A stretch of 64,000 bases of DNA from Brachybacterium sp. SGAir0954 (GTDB taxonomy: Bacteria > Actinomycetota > Actinomycetes > Actinomycetales > Dermabacteraceae). The translations under genes were made by a program, and so were the position numbers. Positions within the stretch are counted from its first letter, which is position 1. Every line of letters begins with the position of its first letter. The notes below the pieces were generated by a model, which made no database searches, had not been told where the DNA came from, and was given only the letters and a program-made list of their open reading frames with translations. The stretch is taken from assembly GCF_005490785.1 (NCBI RefSeq), contig NZ_CP027295.1, positions 2,914,001-2,978,000 on the forward strand, read 5' to 3'. Shown piece after piece: positions 24,443-35,443 of the stretch.

Positions 24443-25396
24443 ATGAGCGGGACGACGGGGTCGACGCATCCGACGGGGCCGACGGGATCGGCCCGGCACC
24501 TCCGGCACGCGGCCGGCGGGCCGGAGCTCGGCGCGGCGATGCGCCGGCAGACGGCGCGGCTGCGCGCGGAGGCGGCCTCGGACGCCCAGCCGCGGGACCG
24601 CGCGGCTGCGGACGCGACCGTGCTCGCCGCCTGGCTCTCCCCCGGGCAGCGCGAGCGGTACGCCCCGAGCCTGCGGGCCGTCGGCGACCTCGACGCGTTC
24701 GTGTCCCGGCTCGCCGAGGAGCGGCGGGTGGTGCTCGAGGAAGGCGCGGAGCCCGTCGGCGACGAGATCGGCTCGGCCGCGCAAGCGGAGGACGCCGCGC
24801 GGCAGACGGGCCTGCGGGTCCTCGAGGGTGTGGCCGTCACCGCCCTGCTGCTGCTCGTGGTGCTCGCGGCGGTGACGACCCTGCGGGACCCGGCACCGCC
24901 CACGGAGCTCGCCGTGCGGGTCGGTCCGCTGCTCGCGGGCGCGGTCCTCGCGCTCGTGGTCGCGGCGGTCGCGGCCTCGCTCGCCGTGCACCGCCGCTCG
25001 AGGGCGATGCTCGACTGGGCGGTCGCCCGGCCCGGGCAGCTGGGTCGGGGCGTGCCCGTGCGCCACCCCCTGCAGCGCGCCTCCGCCCCGACGGAGCTCG
25101 CGATCTCGCTGGGACTCGGCGCGCTCCTGGTCGCCTCGGTACTCTCGGTGTTCGTGGGCGCCGCGCTGCTGCTCGTGGACCTGCTGCTGCGCAAGGGCCT
25201 GCTGGGCCTCGCGCCGACGCTCACCCTGCTCGTCGCGGGGGCGGTGGGCCTGGTCGTGGTGGTCGCCCTCGGCGCCCTCCGCTCCCGGCGCACCGAGCTG
25301 CTGCTGCGCCGGGGCCAGGCGATCGAGTGGCGGGCCGAGGGCTGGTTCGACGAGGATCCCGCCGCCCGGGAGCCGGGAGGGGACGAGGCGGTCTGA
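24443..25396 (+). CDS. Unrecognised four-helix membrane protein
   Basis: A 317-residue protein with a soluble, charged N-terminal region of about 120 residues (MRRQTARLRAEAASDAQ, FVSRLAEERRVVLEEGAE). Four hydrophobic helices follow at about 127-146, 160-184, 219-245 and 252-276, with a charged C-terminal tail. Basic residues next to the helices put both ends in the cytoplasm. I recognise no family motif. It is divergent from the FAD-protein operon with only 48 bases between, and it converges on the permease gene. Confidence 0.7.
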   Translation: MSGTTGSTHPTGPTGSARHLRHAAGGPELGAAMRRQTARLRAEAASDAQPRDRAAADATVLAAWLSPGQRERYAPSLRAVGDLDAFVSRLAEERRVVLEEGAEPVGDEIGSAAQAEDAARQTGLRVLEGVAVTALLLLVVLAAVTTLRDPAPPTELAVRVGPLLAGAVLALVVAAVAASLAVHRRSRAMLDWAVARPGQLGRGVPVRHPLQRASAPTELAISLGLGALLVASVLSVFVGAALLLVDLLLRKGLLGLAPTLTLLVAGAVGLVVVVALGALRSRRTELLLRRGQAIEWRAEGWFDEDPAAREPGGDEAV

Positions 25397-25406
25397 ACGG
25401 ACCCGC

Positions 25407-26786
25407 TCAGGCGGGCTCCGGTCGGCGGCCGACGCCCCGCACGAGCAGGATCACGAGCCCGATCACCGCCCACAGGCCGCCGACGATCAGCGCGATCACG
25501 GAGGCGCTCACGACCACGGCGAGCAGCACGAGCGCCCCGAGCACGGGGATCACGAGGTGGCGCAGCGGGTCCACTCCCCCGCCGCGGCGCCGCACCGCGA
25601 AGTAGCCGATCACCGAGACGTGGAGGACCACGAAGCCGGTGAGCGCGCCGACGTCGACAACGGAGACGACGTGGTCGAGGCCGTCGGCCCGGGTCGCCGC
25701 CCACAGGGCGACGGCGACGTTGCCGCCCGCGGCGACGAGCGTCCCCACGAGCGGCGCGCCGGTGCGCGGCGAGACCCGCGCGAGGCCCTTCGGGAGCGAG
25801 CCGGAGCGGCCCATGTCCATGAGCACGCGGGAGGCGGCGGCCTGCCCCACGAGGGCGGAGAACGCGGCGCCCACGGCCTTCGCGGCGGCGAGCGCGCCGT
25901 GGAGCGTGGAGCCGAGCGCGGAGTCGACCATCGCGTAGTAGGCGTCGCCCTGCAGCTCGGGATGCGCCGCGAGCTCCTCGGCGCTCGTGGGGCTGAGCAG
26001 GGCGCCCACGTAGGTCTGCGCCATGAACAGCACGCCGATGATCACGAGGCACACGAGGGTCGCGCGGCCGATCGCCCGGGAGTCCCCGCGGGTCTCCTCC
26101 GCGAAGGTCGCGAGCGCGTCGAAGCCCAGGAAGGACAGCACCGCGATCGAGACGGCGCCGAGCACCGCGGCGACGGAGATCCCGGCCGCGCCGCCCGTGA
26201 ACGGCTCGAGCCAGCCGCGCACGGGCCCGGTGGTGGCGAGCACCCCGGCCGCGGCGGCGAGGACGATGAGCAGCACGACCACCTCGACGATCACGACGGC
26301 CATCGAGACGCGGGCGGTGACCTTGACGCCGGAGAGGTTCAGCGCGGTCGTGAGGACGACGGCCGCGAGCACGAACACCCAGATCGGCACCGCGGGGATC
26401 AGCGAGTTCAGCGCGATCCCCGAGAAGAGATACGCGACGGAGGGGATGAGCAGGTAGTCCAGCAGCATCATCCAACCCGCCATGTGCCCCACGCGCGGGC
26501 CGATCCCCTCGCTCGCGTAGGCGAAGACGGATCCTGCCCGCGGCACGGCGCGGGACATGACGACGTAGCTCGAGGCGGTCAGCGCCATGGCGAGCGTCGC
26601 GACGAGGTAGACGATCGGGACGACGCCGCCGGAGTGGGCGTCGAGGGTCCCGAAGACCCCCACCGCCGCGGCGGGGCCGATGAAGACGAGGCCGTAGGCG
26701 ACGAGCTGGCCGAAGCCGATCTCGCGGCGCAGGGCCGGCTGCCCGGCGGCAGGGACGGCGGGTGCGGGGGTGGAGTCTGCAGTCAT
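25407..26786 (-). CDS. APC superfamily amino acid permease
   Basis: A 459-residue polytopic transporter with about 12 hydrophobic segments. The unwound helix 1 motif [16 protein letters not shown] and [19 protein letters not shown] in helix 6 region are typical of amino acid-polyamine-organocation permeases. [20 protein letters not shown] supports the same family. Substrate cannot be assigned. The ATG at 26786 is nine bases after CAGAAT. A longer in-frame N-terminus is possible but lacks family-like sequence. It stands alone between the membrane protein gene and dapD. Confidence 0.87.
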   Translation of the reverse strand: MTADSTPAPAVPAAGQPALRREIGFGQLVAYGLVFIGPAAAVGVFGTLDAHSGGVVPIVYLVATLAMALTASSYVVMSRAVPRAGSVFAYASEGIGPRVGHMAGWMMLLDYLLIPSVAYLFSGIALNSLIPAVPIWVFVLAAVVLTTALNLSGVKVTARVSMAVVIVEVVVLLIVLAAAAGVLATTGPVRGWLEPFTGGAAGISVAAVLGAVSIAVLSFLGFDALATFAEETRGDSRAIGRATLVCLVIIGVLFMAQTYVGALLSPTSAEELAAHPELQGDAYYAMVDSALGSTLHGALAAAKAVGAAFSALVGQAAASRVLMDMGRSGSLPKGLARVSPRTGAPLVGTLVAAGGNVAVALWAATRADGLDHVVSVVDVGALTGFVVLHVSVIGYFAVRRRGGGVDPLRHLVIPVLGALVLLAVVVSASVIALIVGGLWAVIGLVILLVRGVGRRPEPA

Positions 26787-26795
26787 GGTGCGGCC

Positions 26796-26801
26796 ATTCT
26801 G
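26796..26801 (-). promoter_or_regulatory. Promoter -10 of the permease gene
   Basis: CAGAAT on the minus strand, nine bases before ATG 26786. Confidence 0.35.
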
Positions 26802-26952
26802 CTCCTGCGACACCCGCACCGCCTCGTATCGGCGCAGGGGGCACGCGGGGCGTGGCCGGCATCCGGGTGCCCTGTCCCCGGCTCGACGGATCCGGACCGC
26901 GACGATCATCACCGCCCTGCAGACCTCACAGCCCGCGGGGGAGGTCGCTCCG

Positions 26953-26958
26953 TAGAAT
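26953..26958 (+). promoter_or_regulatory. Leaderless promoter of dapD
   Basis: TAGAAT is seven bases before ATG 26966, the best hexamer in the window. There is no SD between them. Confidence 0.6.
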
Positions 26959-26965
26959 CACCGCC

Positions 26966-27943
26966 ATGACTTCCACGACGACGCCCGAGCCCGCCACCCA
27001 CGCCTGGGGCATCGGCCTCGCGACCCTCGCCGCCGACGGCTCCACCCTCGACACCTGGTACCCCGCCCCGCAGCTGGGCGAGGCGCCCGCCGATCCCACC
27101 GCGGAGCCGCTGCACGCGCAGCTCGCCGCGGCCGCCGCCGTGGACGGCGTGCGCGGCACGACCCAGGAGGTCGTGGTCCGCGCGATCGAGCTGGCCGCCG
27201 CGCCCGCGGACGCCTCCGACGCCTACCTGCGCCTCCACCTGCTCTCGCACCGGCTCGTCCAGCCCAACGCCCAGAACCTCGACGGTCTCTTCGGCGCGCT
27301 GACCAACGTCGTGTGGACCACCGAGGGCCCCTGCGCCGTCGCCGGCTTCGAGGAGACCCGCCTGCGCCTGCGCGCCGCGGGCCGCACCCCCACCGTGCTC
27401 AGCGTCGACAAGTTCCCGCGCATGGTCGACTACGTGCTCCCCTCGGGCGTGCGGATCGGCGACGCGGACCGCGTGCGCCTCGGCGCGCACCTCGCGGACG
27501 GCACCACCGTCATGCACGAGGGCTTCGTGAACTTCAACGCGGGCACCCTCGGCACCTCCATGGTCGAGGGCCGCATCTCCCAGGGCGTCATCGTCGAGGA
27601 CGGCTCCGACGTGGGCGGCGGCGCCTCCACGATGGGCACCCTCTCCGGCGGCGGCACCGAACGCGTGCGCATCGGCAGGCGGTCGCTCGTGGGCGCGGAG
27701 GCCGGCGTGGGCATCGCGCTCGGAGACGACTGCGTCGTCGAGGCGGGCCTCTACATCACCGCCGGCACCAAGGTCACGCTCGTCGGCGAGAAGGACGCGG
27801 ACGCCCCGCACGTGGTCAAGGCGCGCGAGCTCTCCGGCGTGAGCAACCTGCTCTTCCGCCGCAACTCCCTCACCGGCGCCGTCGAGGCCGTCGCCCGCGC
27901 CGGGCAGACGGTCTCCCTCAACGCCGCCCTGCACGCGAACTGA
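26966..27943 (+). CDS. dapD: 2,3,4,5-tetrahydropyridine-2,6-dicarboxylate N-succinyltransferase
   Basis: A 325-residue enzyme that transfers succinyl from succinyl-CoA to tetrahydrodipicolinate, committing the succinylase branch to lysine and meso-DAP. The N-terminal domain is the actinobacterial type ([19 protein letters not shown]). The C-terminal left-handed beta-helix carries hexapeptide repeats ([36 protein letters not shown]) and [14 protein letters not shown], the catalytic region. The start follows the -10 directly. The preceding open frame is not coding. The transglycosylase-like gene starts one base after the stop. Confidence 0.95.
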   Translation: MTSTTTPEPATHAWGIGLATLAADGSTLDTWYPAPQLGEAPADPTAEPLHAQLAAAAAVDGVRGTTQEVVVRAIELAAAPADASDAYLRLHLLSHRLVQPNAQNLDGLFGALTNVVWTTEGPCAVAGFEETRLRLRAAGRTPTVLSVDKFPRMVDYVLPSGVRIGDADRVRLGAHLADGTTVMHEGFVNFNAGTLGTSMVEGRISQGVIVEDGSDVGGGASTMGTLSGGGTERVRIGRRSLVGAEAGVGIALGDDCVVEAGLYITAGTKVTLVGEKDADAPHVVKARELSGVSNLLFRRNSLTGAVEAVARAGQTVSLNAALHAN

Positions 27944-27944
27944 C

Positions 27945-28880
27945 ATGGCACGAGGCCGCTCCCCGCGCCGCTCGCCGTGGCGCGGCCTCGTGGTCCCGCT
28001 GGTGATGCTGCTGCTGTTCGGCGGCATCGCCGGCGGCTCCTACGTCGCGCTGCAGCGCTACGGCTCCCCCGCGCATGCGGGCACCTGCGTCGCCACGGGC
28101 CTCGGCACGAGCCACCGCTACTCCACCGAGAGGGTCGCCAACGCGGCCCTGATCAGCGCTATCGCCGTGGACCGCGGCATGCCGCCGCGTGCCGCGTCGA
28201 TCGCCCTCGCGACCGCCTACCAGGAGTCGCAGCTGCGGAACATCGAGCACGGCGACCGGGACTCGCTGGGGCTCTTCCAGCAGCGTCCCTCCCAGGGATG
28301 GGGCACCGAGGCGGAGATCCTCGACCCGATCCACTCCACGAACGCCTTCTACGACGCGCTCGAGAAGGTCGCGAACTACGAGAGCGGCGACATCAACGAC
28401 GTCGCCCAGAAGGTGCAGCGCAGCGGGCACCCCGAGGCCTACCGCGACCACGAGACCGAGGGACGGATCTACGCCTCCGCCCTCACCGGCCGCTCCCAGG
28501 CGAACCTCGTGTGCACCCTCGACGCGGCGACCGGCACCGTCTCCCCGGACGGCGTGCGCTCCGAGCTCGCCCGCCAGTTCCCGCGGCTCACCGAGGCCGG
28601 CTCGCTCCGCACCACCCTCGAATCCGCATCCTCCGTGAGCGCAGGGACGCCCGACGGCGCGGGGGCGACCGCCCTCGTCGTCGACACCGGGGACGACGAG
28701 GCCCTCGGCTGGGCCGTCGCCAACTGGGCCGTGGCCCGCGCGGCGGAGGACTCCGTCGTCCAGGTCGAGCACGCCGGGCGGGTCTGGGACCGCTCCGCCC
28801 GCGGCGAGGACGCGACCACCTGGGGCTCCGCCGAGGACGCCGCCGACGGCCGCGTCGTCATCCTGGTCTCCGGAGGCTGA
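27945..28880 (+). CDS. Membrane-anchored lytic transglycosylase-like protein
   Basis: A 311-residue protein with a basic N-terminus, one membrane helix (residues 14-35) and an extracellular domain. ALATAYQESQLRNI (E94 as candidate catalytic acid), then DSLGLFQQRPSQGWG (107-120) is the lysozyme-like transglycosylase pattern. The C-terminal 100 residues are Ala/Asp-rich without a known domain. It starts one base after dapD, so DAP synthesis and a probable peptidoglycan-remodelling or conserved 'heavy-metal transporter'-annotated protein are co-expressed. Whether it cleaves peptidoglycan is unproven. Confidence 0.75.
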   Translation: MARGRSPRRSPWRGLVVPLVMLLLFGGIAGGSYVALQRYGSPAHAGTCVATGLGTSHRYSTERVANAALISAIAVDRGMPPRAASIALATAYQESQLRNIEHGDRDSLGLFQQRPSQGWGTEAEILDPIHSTNAFYDALEKVANYESGDINDVAQKVQRSGHPEAYRDHETEGRIYASALTGRSQANLVCTLDAATGTVSPDGVRSELARQFPRLTEAGSLRTTLESASSVSAGTPDGAGATALVVDTGDDEALGWAVANWAVARAAEDSVVQVEHAGRVWDRSARGEDATTWGSAEDAADGRVVILVSGG

Positions 28881-28889
28881 AGGAGCTAC

Positions 28890-28993
28890 ATGACAGGACC
28901 CGCAGGAGCCCCGTCGAGATCGACGTGCGGGTCATGGCCGACGGCGCCGTCGTCCTGCTGAGCCGTGACGCCGGAACCTCACGAACCGGCAAC
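28890..28993 (+). other. SD-led mini-ORF over a GDPD-like relic frame
   Basis: AAGGAG (28880-28885) precedes ATG 28890 at ideal spacing, but the frame closes at 28961 after 23 codons. A different frame, from about 28905, reads VEIDVRVMADGAVVLLSRDA then RTG. This resembles the EIDVRLTADGVPVVLHD block of glycerophosphodiester phosphodiesterases without the catalytic HD. It may be a decayed gene end or a chance match in GC-rich DNA. A terminator follows directly. Confidence 0.25.
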
Positions 28994-29033
28994 GCGAGAG
29001 GGGCCGGGGACGTGCGTCCCCGGCCCCTCTCGC
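28994..29033. terminator. Bidirectional terminator between the dapD unit and gltA
   Basis: GCGAGAGGGGCCGGGGA pairs perfectly with TCCCCGGCCCCTCTCGC across a six-base loop, between convergent units. Confidence 0.9.
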
Positions 29034-29078
29034 ATGGGCGCTCAGCGGGCGCGGTGCGATGCCGCCGCCCACCCGGCC

Positions 29079-30476
<1,398 letters not shown>

Positions 30477-30505
30477 GGGCTCTCCGTTGTGCGTTGTCGG
30501 ATCCT

Positions 30506-31666
30506 TCAGGGGCGCTCGAGGTGCTCGAGGCGCCCGGCGGCGGCGGCGATCCGCTCGTCCGTCGCGGTGAGCGCGACGCGCACGGTGGAGCCGCCCCCCT
30601 CACCATAGAACATCCCCGGAGCGACCAGCACACCGGCACCTGCCAGACGCTCGACCGTGACCATCGCGTCCTCCCCGAAGGAGGTCCACAGGTAGAGCCC
30701 GGCCTGGGAGCCGCTGATCTCGCCGCCCGCGGCGCGCAGGGCCGGGGCGAGGATCGCGCGGCGTGCGCGGTAGATCTCACGCTGGGCCGCCACCGCGTCG
30801 TCGTCGCCGAGCGCCGTGGCCATCGCCGCCTGCACGGGCCCGGGGATCATCATCCCGGCCTGCTTGCGGATCGCCAGCAGCTCCCCCACGAGGGCGGGGT
30901 CGCCGGCGACGAAGGCCGCGCGGTAGCCGGCGAGGTTGGACTGCTTGGACAGCGAGTAGACGCACAGCACGCCGTCGAGCGAGCCGCCGTTGACCCGCGG
31001 GTCCAGCACGGAGGGGACCTCGTCGACGGTCCACGGCAGCAGGGCGTAGCACTCGTCGGAGGCGACGACGATCCCCCGCTCCCGGGCCCAGGTGACGAGC
31101 GCGGCCATCTGCGGGACCGTCAGCACGTCGCCCGTGGGGTTCGAGGGCGAGTTCAGCCACAGCAGCCGGATCCGCGACACGGCGGCCGGGTCCGGCAGCG
31201 CGGCGTCGCCGTGCTCGGCGAGGGTGACGAGGTCCAGCGGCAGGGACTGCGCTCCCACGAACCGGGCGCCCATGTCATAGGTGGGGTAGGCGATCGCGGG
31301 GAAGGCGACGATCTCCTCCGGCCCGATGCCCAGCTGGAAGGGCAGGTGCGCGACGAGCTCCTTGGAGCCGACGGTGGGCAGCACGCCGTCCACGTCGATC
31401 GTCCCGGGGGCGCCGCGGTGCCGGCGGACGAAGTCCACGAGCGCCGCGCGCAGCGCGGGGGTGCCGACGGTCGTCGGGTAGCCGTGGCTGTCCGCGGCGG
31501 CGGCGAGCGCCTGCTGCACGGAGGCGGGGGTCGGGTCCACGGGCGTGCCCACCGAGAGGTCGACGAGGCCGTCCTCGTGGGCGGCGGCGCGCTCCTTGGC
31601 CCCGGCGATCGCGTCCCACGGGAAGGCGGGGAGGCGGGCGGCGAGGGGGCGACGCGGGGAGTGCAT
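30506..31666 (-). CDS. dapC: N-succinyldiaminopimelate aminotransferase
   Basis: A 386-residue fold-type I PLP aminotransferase of the actinobacterial DapC type. It converts N-succinyl-2-amino-6-ketopimelate to the amino form using glutamate. The PLP lysine is in VYSLSKQSNLAGYR. Other conserved parts are NSPSNPTGD and ASDECYALLPW. Its ATG shares one base with the fdxA stop (TGATG), as in many actinobacteria where ferredoxin precedes dapC (Rv1177-Rv1178). Along with dapD and dapE it completes the succinylase steps. Confidence 0.92.
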   Translation of the reverse strand: MHSPRRPLAARLPAFPWDAIAGAKERAAAHEDGLVDLSVGTPVDPTPASVQQALAAAADSHGYPTTVGTPALRAALVDFVRRHRGAPGTIDVDGVLPTVGSKELVAHLPFQLGIGPEEIVAFPAIAYPTYDMGARFVGAQSLPLDLVTLAEHGDAALPDPAAVSRIRLLWLNSPSNPTGDVLTVPQMAALVTWARERGIVVASDECYALLPWTVDEVPSVLDPRVNGGSLDGVLCVYSLSKQSNLAGYRAAFVAGDPALVGELLAIRKQAGMMIPGPVQAAMATALGDDDAVAAQREIYRARRAILAPALRAAGGEISGSQAGLYLWTSFGEDAMVTVERLAGAGVLVAPGMFYGEGGGSTVRVALTATDERIAAAAGRLEHLERP

Positions 31667-31995
31667 CAGTCCTCGGCGCCGGACTGCGGCGGGAGCGCCT
31701 CGATGATCGCGTGGTCCTTGTCGATCACGCCCATCTTGGCGGCGCCGCCGGGGGCGCCGAGCTCGTCGAAGAACTCGACGTTGGCCTTGTAGAACTCCGC
31801 CCACTGGTCGGGGAGGTCGTCCTCGTAGTAGATCGCCTCGACGGGGCACACGGGCTCGCAGGCGCCGCAGTCCACGCATTCGTCGGGCTGGATGTACAGC
31901 GAGCGGGACCCCTCGTAGATGCAGTCCACGGGGCACTCGTCCACGCAGGCACGGTCCTTGACGTCGACGCAGGGCAGGGCGATGACGTACGTCAT
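31666..31995 (-). CDS. fdxA: 7Fe ferredoxin
   Basis: A 109-residue electron carrier. Cys 9, 17 and 21 (C-x7-C-x3-CP) plus the last Cys of the second motif form a [3Fe-4S]-type site. [12 protein letters not shown] (Cys 40, 43, 46, 50) forms the [4Fe-4S] site. The C-terminal 50 residues match the long FdxA/FdxC type. GGAAGGAAG precedes ATG 31995. The longer upstream frame is not family-like. It shares a TGATG junction with dapC. Confidence 0.93.
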   Translation of the reverse strand: MTYVIALPCVDVKDRACVDECPVDCIYEGSRSLYIQPDECVDCGACEPVCPVEAIYYEDDLPDQWAEFYKANVEFFDELGAPGGAAKMGVIDKDHAIIEALPPQSGAED

Positions 31996-32123
31996 GAGGG
32001 CGGCTTCCTTCCACGGGGTGACCGCACCATCATCGCACCGACGGGGCGGGCGGCGGAGCCCCGACCGCCGGATGCCGCGCAGACGTGATCCGTCGAACAC
32101 CGCGGCCGCCGAGCGGCGGGCGC

Positions 32124-32129
32124 TATGTT
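32124..32129 (+). promoter_or_regulatory. Leaderless promoter of the 86-residue protein gene
   Basis: TATGTT is six bases before ATG 32136. The G-run between them could alternatively act as a weak SD. Confidence 0.45.
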
Positions 32130-32135
32130 CGGGGG

Positions 32136-32396
32136 ATGACCAGCGAGACCCGCCCCGGATGGGCACCGTTCCTCGAGGTGGGACGGCGTGTCACACTTCG
32201 CCACGCGATCGATCCGGCGACCGCTCCCTGCGGCGAGCGGATGAGCGACGCGCTCGGCACGATCACCGCGACGGACGAGCGCGCGGTGACCGTCATGACC
32301 CGGCGCGGCGAGATGCGGGTACCGCGCCCCCTGGTCATCGCCGCGAAGGAGGTCCCGCCTCCGCCGGAGCGCCGTGACGGGAGCTCCGGGCGCTGA
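32136..32396 (+). CDS. Small actinobacterial protein, beta-barrel-like
   Basis: An 86-residue protein: [19 protein letters not shown], then [20 protein letters not shown] and [18 protein letters not shown]. The strand-rich pattern resembles the short N-terminal domain found in front of some actinobacterial GNAT acetyltransferases and as stand-alone proteins. Function is unknown. The last 62 bases overlap the 3' end of the oppositely oriented phosphatidyltransferase gene. Both frames look genuine, which makes an antisense interaction of the two messages possible. Confidence 0.6.
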   Translation: MTSETRPGWAPFLEVGRRVTLRHAIDPATAPCGERMSDALGTITATDERAVTVMTRRGEMRVPRPLVIAAKEVPPPPERRDGSSGR

Positions 32397-32919
32397 GCAC
32401 GTAGCCGGCCCCGCTCACCACGTGCACCGCGACGCCGACCCACAGCAGCACCTGCACGGCGCCCACGAGACCCGGGGCCCAGGCGGCGGCCGCGGCCAGC
32501 AGGAACACGGAGGTCATGAGCAGCGCCGTGCGGATCTTCCCGAGCCAGGAGACGCGGATCCGGCCTCCGAGCGCGGCGCCCGAGGCGAGCGCGGTGACGG
32601 CGAGGTCGACGAGCAGGATCACGACGAGCGCCGCCCACGGGAGCAGCCCGGCGAGGGCGAGGGTCAGCACGATCGCGACCAGCCCAATCCGGTCCGCGAT
32701 CGGGTCGATGATCTCCCCCACCCGACTGGTCTGCCCGAGCGTGCGGGCGAGCAGGCCGTCGACCCAGTCGGTGCTCGCCCACACCAGCAGCAGGACCACG
32801 GCGAGGGTGTCCGGGCCGCGCGCGAGCAGCACGCACACGGGGGCGAGCAGGACGAGCCGCAGCAGGGTCACGGCGTTGGGCAGCGTGGCCCAGTCGCGAT
32901 CCGCCGCGTCCGTGCTCAC
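32335..32919 (-). CDS. CDP-alcohol phosphatidyltransferase
   Basis: A 194-residue membrane enzyme with six hydrophobic segments. The family signature D-x2-DG-x2-AR-x8-G-x3-D-x3-D is complete: TDWVDGLLARTLG, then GEIIDPIAD. It transfers a phosphatidyl group from CDP-diacylglycerol to an alcohol. Which alcohol (glycerol phosphate, inositol phosphate, other) cannot be decided. The GTG at 32919 overlaps the preceding stop as GTGA. Its 3' end overlaps the plus-strand 86-residue gene. Confidence 0.85.
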   Translation of the reverse strand: MSTDAADRDWATLPNAVTLLRLVLLAPVCVLLARGPDTLAVVLLLVWASTDWVDGLLARTLGQTSRVGEIIDPIADRIGLVAIVLTLALAGLLPWAALVVILLVDLAVTALASGAALGGRIRVSWLGKIRTALLMTSVFLLAAAAAWAPGLVGAVQVLLWVGVAVHVVSGAGYVLSARSSRHGAPAEAGPPSRR

Positions 32920-33364
32920 GACCGCTGCCCCTCCTCCGCGCGGGCACGCGCCTCCCGGGCACGGGTGCGCGCCTGCTCGAGGCGACGCACCGCGGGGAGG
33001 CTCAGCAGACCCGCCGCGAGGAACGGGATCCCCATGCCGAGGCCCTGCACGATCCAGCCGGAGTACTGCGCCTGGTCACCGATCACCCCGGGCAGGAGCA
33101 CTCCCCCGCCGGCCCCGTTGCCGAGGAACGGCGTGGCGAGGATGCCCCACAGCGCCCCGGAGACCGCGAGCGGCAGCCGGGACCCGGTGACCGCCCAGAG
33201 GAACGCGCAGGTCATCACCTGGTAGACCGTGCACAGCAGCAGGCCGGCCGGGATCGTGATCCCGAGCAGGTCCAGCGTCAGGCGGTGCACGGTGACCAGG
33301 ACGAGCACCGACAGCACCGTGGGCAGCACGGCGAAGGCCGCGTGCCCGACGGTGCGACGGATGT

Positions 33365-33368
<4 letters not shown>
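32916..33368 (-). CDS. Small polytopic membrane protein
   Basis: A 150-residue protein with four hydrophobic segments (about 10-30, 35-60, 65-88 and 98-122) and an Arg/Ala/Glu-rich cytoplasmic tail. I cannot name a family with certainty. The pattern resembles small integral proteins annotated beside phosphatidyltransferases. GTG 33368 overlaps the typA stop as GTGA, and its stop overlaps the phosphatidyltransferase start in the same way. The three genes are therefore chained translationally. Confidence 0.65.
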
Positions 33369-35281
<1,913 letters not shown>

Positions 35282-35357
35282 GCGCGGGAGCTCGTCTCTG
35301 ACGGAGGTGCGGGGCACGGTCCAGCTGCTCACGTCGCGGGTCCCCCGCACGACATGC

Positions 35358-35394
35358 TCCTGGGCCGGACCGATTCTAACGGTCCGGCCCAGGA
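35358..35394 (-). terminator. Terminator of the peptide ABC transporter operon
   Basis: TCCTGGGCCGGACC and GGTCCGGCCCAGGA form a perfect 14-base stem with a nine-base loop. It lies between the ABC ATPase stop and typA. Confidence 0.85.
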
Positions 35395-35443
35395 TTCCTC
35401 AGGGGTCAGGGATGAGAGCTTCGACGCCCTCCGCGCTCACGGC

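Noticed and set aside
25401-25416. Terminator between the convergent membrane protein and permease genes
   Set aside because: Only a five-base CCCGC/GCGGG stem that includes the permease stop; too weak to call.
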